From NCBI RefSeq assembly GCF_001870435.1, contig NZ_MDDR01000007.1, positions 354,269-418,268 on the forward strand: a DNA stretch of 64,000 nucleotides, read 5' to 3'. The translations under genes were made by a program, and so were the position numbers. The notes under the pieces were generated by a model that was not told the origin of the DNA, did no database searches, and saw only the letters and a program-made list of their open reading frames with translations. Below are positions 61,645 through 64,000 of the stretch, piece after piece. This DNA comes from Pseudomonas costantinii (GTDB lineage Bacteria > Pseudomonadota > Gammaproteobacteria > Pseudomonadales > Pseudomonadaceae). How positions within the stretch are numbered: the first letter of the stretch is position 1; every line of letters begins with the position of its first letter.

Positions 61645-62656
61645 CCTTACTTACTCCTAGTAGTTTCAGAGCCGCGTCGAGGTCTGAGAGGAACGCTCCG
61701 GCGTGGTCCAGATTGATTTCGTAGAGGGCGCGCGCGACGCCCGCGGGGACTATTCCTGAAGTCAACCTCGGAAAGCCCTCGGTGACAGAGAAAATATGCC
61801 TCTCCTTCAATTCGAACTTTCGTGTGTAATGGCTGAAGTGGCCTTCGAAATAACCGGAGACCATTAGCCTTTCTCTAAGAAGGTTGACAATTCCTAGGTT
61901 TCCACCTAGTTGCAACTCGGTCTCCGCAATCTTCTCGGGAAGAGTGAACCCGCCCTCCCCTGGCGAAAAACGCACGGCAGCGAGATACAGAGGAGATACT
62001 ACAGAGTCGTCCAACTGCTCAAGGGAGCCTATTTTCACGGAAAATCCAGAAGAGGACATCGTAGCTTTGACTTCAACAGCCCCGTCCCCCACCAGAAAAT
62101 CTTGCGGGGCGTCATCAGGCCCCACCCAGCCTTGAAGTACTTCCTCCGCAGGTACTCCTGACTCTAGAAGATCAATCATGAAGTTAAGCTCGCCCATCAG
62201 ACCTAGTTCCGCTTCAGGACTGAGAGGATTCGCACCTCGTGACATGAACTGCTTCCAAGCAACTATTCGGCCAATCAAAACCCGTAACAACTTATTTTCT
62301 TCAGCGCCAGTAGAAGCGATGTCGTCTAAAGCGCCGACTACATCGTGAACCATTGCGGCGAAAAGCTCGGTGCTTCCAGCTTCTTGACGAGTTAGCGCTA
62401 ATCTAAGTCCGCCATGATTTTCAGGATCCGCTCTCTCGATCAAAAAACCCTGCCCCTCGGGCAGTTTTTCAGCACGAGCCAACTTTGCAGTCGGAAAGCA
62501 GAATAATATCGCTTCAACATTGGCTGGCGAACGCCGTCCAGCCTGCACCGTAACGGGCCCCGCAGAAGCGAGGGAAATAGCCTGCCAGCCTGGGATGAGG
62601 TCATTTCCGGAAAGTGACGACCAAGCTAGCAGGAACTCTTCATTCGGACGGGCCAT
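61634..62656 (-). CDS. PD-(D/E)XK motif protein (DUF4420-type)
   Basis: Putative restriction-type nuclease of 340 residues, of the PD-(D/E)XK family PF14390 as I recall it. The likely active site is Asp186 (DAPQDFLVGDG), Glu195 and Lys197 (AVEVKAT), with Glu156 in GLMGELNFM as a further candidate. Such proteins are typically encoded with a Z1-domain ATPase, an AIPR protein and a cytosine methyltransferase. Here it overlaps the AIPR start at its end, and at its start overlaps by 17 bases the surviving end of a broken upstream gene, showing a tightly packed former operon. Confidence 0.85.
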   Translation of the reverse strand: MARPNEEFLLAWSSLSGNDLIPGWQAISLASAGPVTVQAGRRSPANVEAILFCFPTAKLARAEKLPEGQGFLIERADPENHGGLRLALTRQEAGSTELFAAMVHDVVGALDDIASTGAEENKLLRVLIGRIVAWKQFMSRGANPLSPEAELGLMGELNFMIDLLESGVPAEEVLQGWVGPDDAPQDFLVGDGAVEVKATMSSSGFSVKIGSLEQLDDSVVSPLYLAAVRFSPGEGGFTLPEKIAETELQLGGNLGIVNLLRERLMVSGYFEGHFSHYTRKFELKERHIFSVTEGFPRLTSGIVPAGVARALYEINLDHAGAFLSDLDAALKLLGVSKDDA

Positions 62657-62769
62657 ATTCTTGCATCCAGTAGAGGAGGTTAACTTCGTACTCCACGCTT
62701 ATCGGATTATCACTGCTGGGAAACGCGATGGCGAAAGCCATAATGGGTTTGCTCCATCTTGGAACTATG
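62640..62769 (-). pseudogene. 3' remnant of a gene cut by the IS element (possible Z1-domain ATPase)
   Basis: An open frame runs from the IS edge at 62769 to TGA 62640, coding 42 residues without a start: IVPRWSKPIMAFAIAFPSSD then NPISVEYEVNLLYWMQEYG and PSE. It overlaps the PD-(D/E)XK start by 17 bases, as genes in a compact operon do. The motif of a hydrophobic strand followed by FPSSDNPISVEYEVN resembles, from memory, the C-terminal end of Z1-domain ATPases that accompany PD-(D/E)XK (DUF4420) and AIPR proteins. The identity is inferred; the truncation is seen directly. The rest of the gene should lie beyond base 64000 if it was not deleted. Confidence 0.65.
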
Positions 62770-62831
62770 TGAATCGCCCCGGGTTTCGTAGACACCTCTT
62801 TGCCTTAAACTGAGGCCAATTAGGAGGTGCC

Positions 62832-63110
62832 ATGAGCAACCCGCGTTACCCCGAAGAATTCAAAATCCAAGCAGTCAATCAAGTGACCGAAAAGAAGCTG
62901 GCTGTCGCTGAGGTAGCGGCCCGTCTTGGTGTGTCGACGCATAGCCTCTATGCCTGGATAAAGCGCTACAGCAAACCTCAAGAAGAACGGCAGCAGGATG
63001 ATGATCAGCACGCTGAACTGCGTCGTCTGCGAGCGGAACTCAAGCGCGTCACTGAAGAGCGAGACATATTAAAAAAGGCCGCCGCGTACTTTGCCAAGGA
63101 GTGCGGCTGA
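62832..63110 (+). CDS. IS3-family transposase OrfA
   Basis: First transposase frame, 92 residues: helix-turn-helix (PEEFKIQAVNQVTEKKLAVAEVAARLGVSTHSLYAWIKRY) and a leucine-zipper helix (ELRRLRAELKRVTEERDILKKAAAYF). GGAGG precedes the ATG. The heptamer A-AAA-AAG at 63071-63077 is a classical site for programmed -1 frameshifting into OrfB, which is open in the -1 frame through this point, so a fused OrfAB transposase is expected. Confidence 0.95.
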   Translation: MSNPRYPEEFKIQAVNQVTEKKLAVAEVAARLGVSTHSLYAWIKRYSKPQEERQQDDDQHAELRRLRAELKRVTEERDILKKAAAYFAKECG

Positions 63111-63982
63111 AGTACGCCTTTATCAAGCAGCGCGCTGGCGACTATTCGATTCGACGGCTTTGCCTGACGCTGAAAGTCCATCCCAGCGGTTATTACGCCT
63201 GGCTGTCTGAGCCGCAATCTGCACGCGCCAAAGACGACCAGAGACTGTTAGGTTTGATCAAGCACTCCTGGCTGGAGAGCGGCGGCGTTTATGGCTATCG
63301 CAAAATCCATGACGATCTGCGCGAGGTCGGTGAAGATTGTGGTCGACATCGTGTGGCGAGGCTGATGCGTCTTGAAGGTCTGCGTTCTCAGACAGGTTAT
63401 AGACGCCGCCCTGGAAAGTACGGCGGTAAGCCAGCTGTCGCCTCACCCAATTTGCTGAAGCGCCAGTTCGATGTCGTGGAGCCCAACAAGGTTTGGGTTA
63501 CCGACATCACCTACATTCGTACGTATGAAGGCTGGTTGTACTTGGCTGTGGTGCTAGATCTGTTTTCTCGCCAGGTTGTAGGCTGGTCAATGAAGTCGCA
63601 GATGACCAGCGATTTAGCCATTGATGCTTTATTGATGGCGGTTTGGAGGCGTAAACCGAAACAAGAGGTAATGATTCATAGCGACCAAGGCAGCCAGTAC
63701 AGCAGCTCCGATTGGCGTAGCTTTTTGAAGGCAAACAATTTGGTTGCCAGCATGAGTCGCCGAGGCAACTGTCATGACAACGCTGTGGCCGAGAGCTTTT
63801 TCCAGCTTCTGAAACGGGAACGAATCAAGCGAAAAATCTACACCTCGCGGGAAGATGCTCGTAGTGACGTGTTCGATTACATCGAGATGTTCTACAACGT
63901 AAAACGCCGCCATGGTTTCAACAATCAGCTGTCACCGGTAGAGTTTGAAAAGCGTTACGCAATGAGCTTGCAAGGTGTCTAG
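63101..63982 (+). CDS. IS3-family transposase OrfB (DDE integrase core)
   Basis: Catalytic part, 293 residues from GTG 63101. It has the helical HTH_21-like region (ESGGVYGYRKIHDDLRE) and a DDE core with Asp135 (VWVTDITYIRT), Asp195 (MIHSDQGSQY) and Glu231 (HDNAVAESFFQLLKRE); the second Asp and the Glu are 35 residues apart, as required for DD(35)E. It ends YNVKRRHGFNNQLSPVEFEKRYA. Both frames are intact, so the element may still be active. The product is probably made mainly as OrfAB. Confidence 0.95.
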   Translation: MRLKYAFIKQRAGDYSIRRLCLTLKVHPSGYYAWLSEPQSARAKDDQRLLGLIKHSWLESGGVYGYRKIHDDLREVGEDCGRHRVARLMRLEGLRSQTGYRRRPGKYGGKPAVASPNLLKRQFDVVEPNKVWVTDITYIRTYEGWLYLAVVLDLFSRQVVGWSMKSQMTSDLAIDALLMAVWRRKPKQEVMIHSDQGSQYSSSDWRSFLKANNLVASMSRRGNCHDNAVAESFFQLLKRERIKRKIYTSREDARSDVFDYIEMFYNVKRRHGFNNQLSPVEFEKRYAMSLQGV

Positions 63983-64000
63983 AGAATCCGGGGCGATTCA

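Larger units (their letters stand above)
62770..64000 (+). mobile_element. complete IS3-family insertion sequence
   Basis: 1231 bases bounded by imperfect 28-base inverted repeats: TGAATCGCCCCGGG... at 62770-62797 and its partner at 63973-64000, 24 of 28 matching, starting TG and ending CA as in the IS3 family. It carries orfA and orfB with a frameshift signal. The right end coincides with the last base of the window, so the target duplication cannot be checked. Confidence 0.93.

Overview
The window reads as the chromosome of a Pseudomonas of the P. fluorescens group. Supporting this are PhoPQ, AmrZ and RsmA proteins of Pseudomonas type, an arginine succinyltransferase (aru/ast) operon paired with an AraC-type ArgR and the aot transporter, DUF2790, a class Ia ribonucleotide reductase with two ATP cones, and TGTGGGAGC-type REP hairpins. 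No database was searched; names rest on motifs, length and remembered gene order.

Layout. 1-5 kb: phoQ (cut by the window edge), phoP, a small exported protein preceded by four evenly spaced PhoP-type half-sites, a phosphopantetheinyl transferase, and a second two-component pair. 5.2-8.9 kb: nrdA behind a control region with two NrdR boxes, DnaA boxes and a long leader. 8.9-22 kb: motility, with flgBCDE under a sigma-54 promoter, cheR, cheV, flgA, flgM under a FliA promoter, flgN and a YcgR brake. Two unrecognised proteins sit among them. Next come an MFS transporter, a tRNA, two tiny membrane proteins under a sigma-54-type promoter, and amrZ. 22-30.9 kb: mgtE, three tRNAs, csrA/rsmA, lysC, alaS, a threonine aldolase and an FMN-riboswitch-controlled lumazine synthase.

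31-50.3 kb: the complete arginine catabolic operon (aruC-F-G-D-B-orf-E), the aotJQMOP transporter and argR. This block is interrupted by a 1954-residue leucine-rich-repeat protein lying between argR and aruC. TGTCGC-N8-AA sites precede both aruC and aotJ, consistent with joint control by ArgR. 50.9-57.7 kb: acs, a DUF2790 protein, an AraC regulator, a DUF1479 protein and nrdB, which lies about 47.5 kb from nrdA.

57.7-64 kb: a segment that looks AT-richer and whose genes look like phage defence. It holds a 5-methylcytosine methyltransferase facing an AIPR-family protein and a PD-(D/E)XK protein. A third gene upstream in the same operon has lost everything but its last 42 codons to a complete IS3-family element that ends at the last base of the window. 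The surviving set fits a methyltransferase / Z1 ATPase / PD-(D/E)XK / AIPR defence cassette broken by the insertion. This is the most interesting part of the window.
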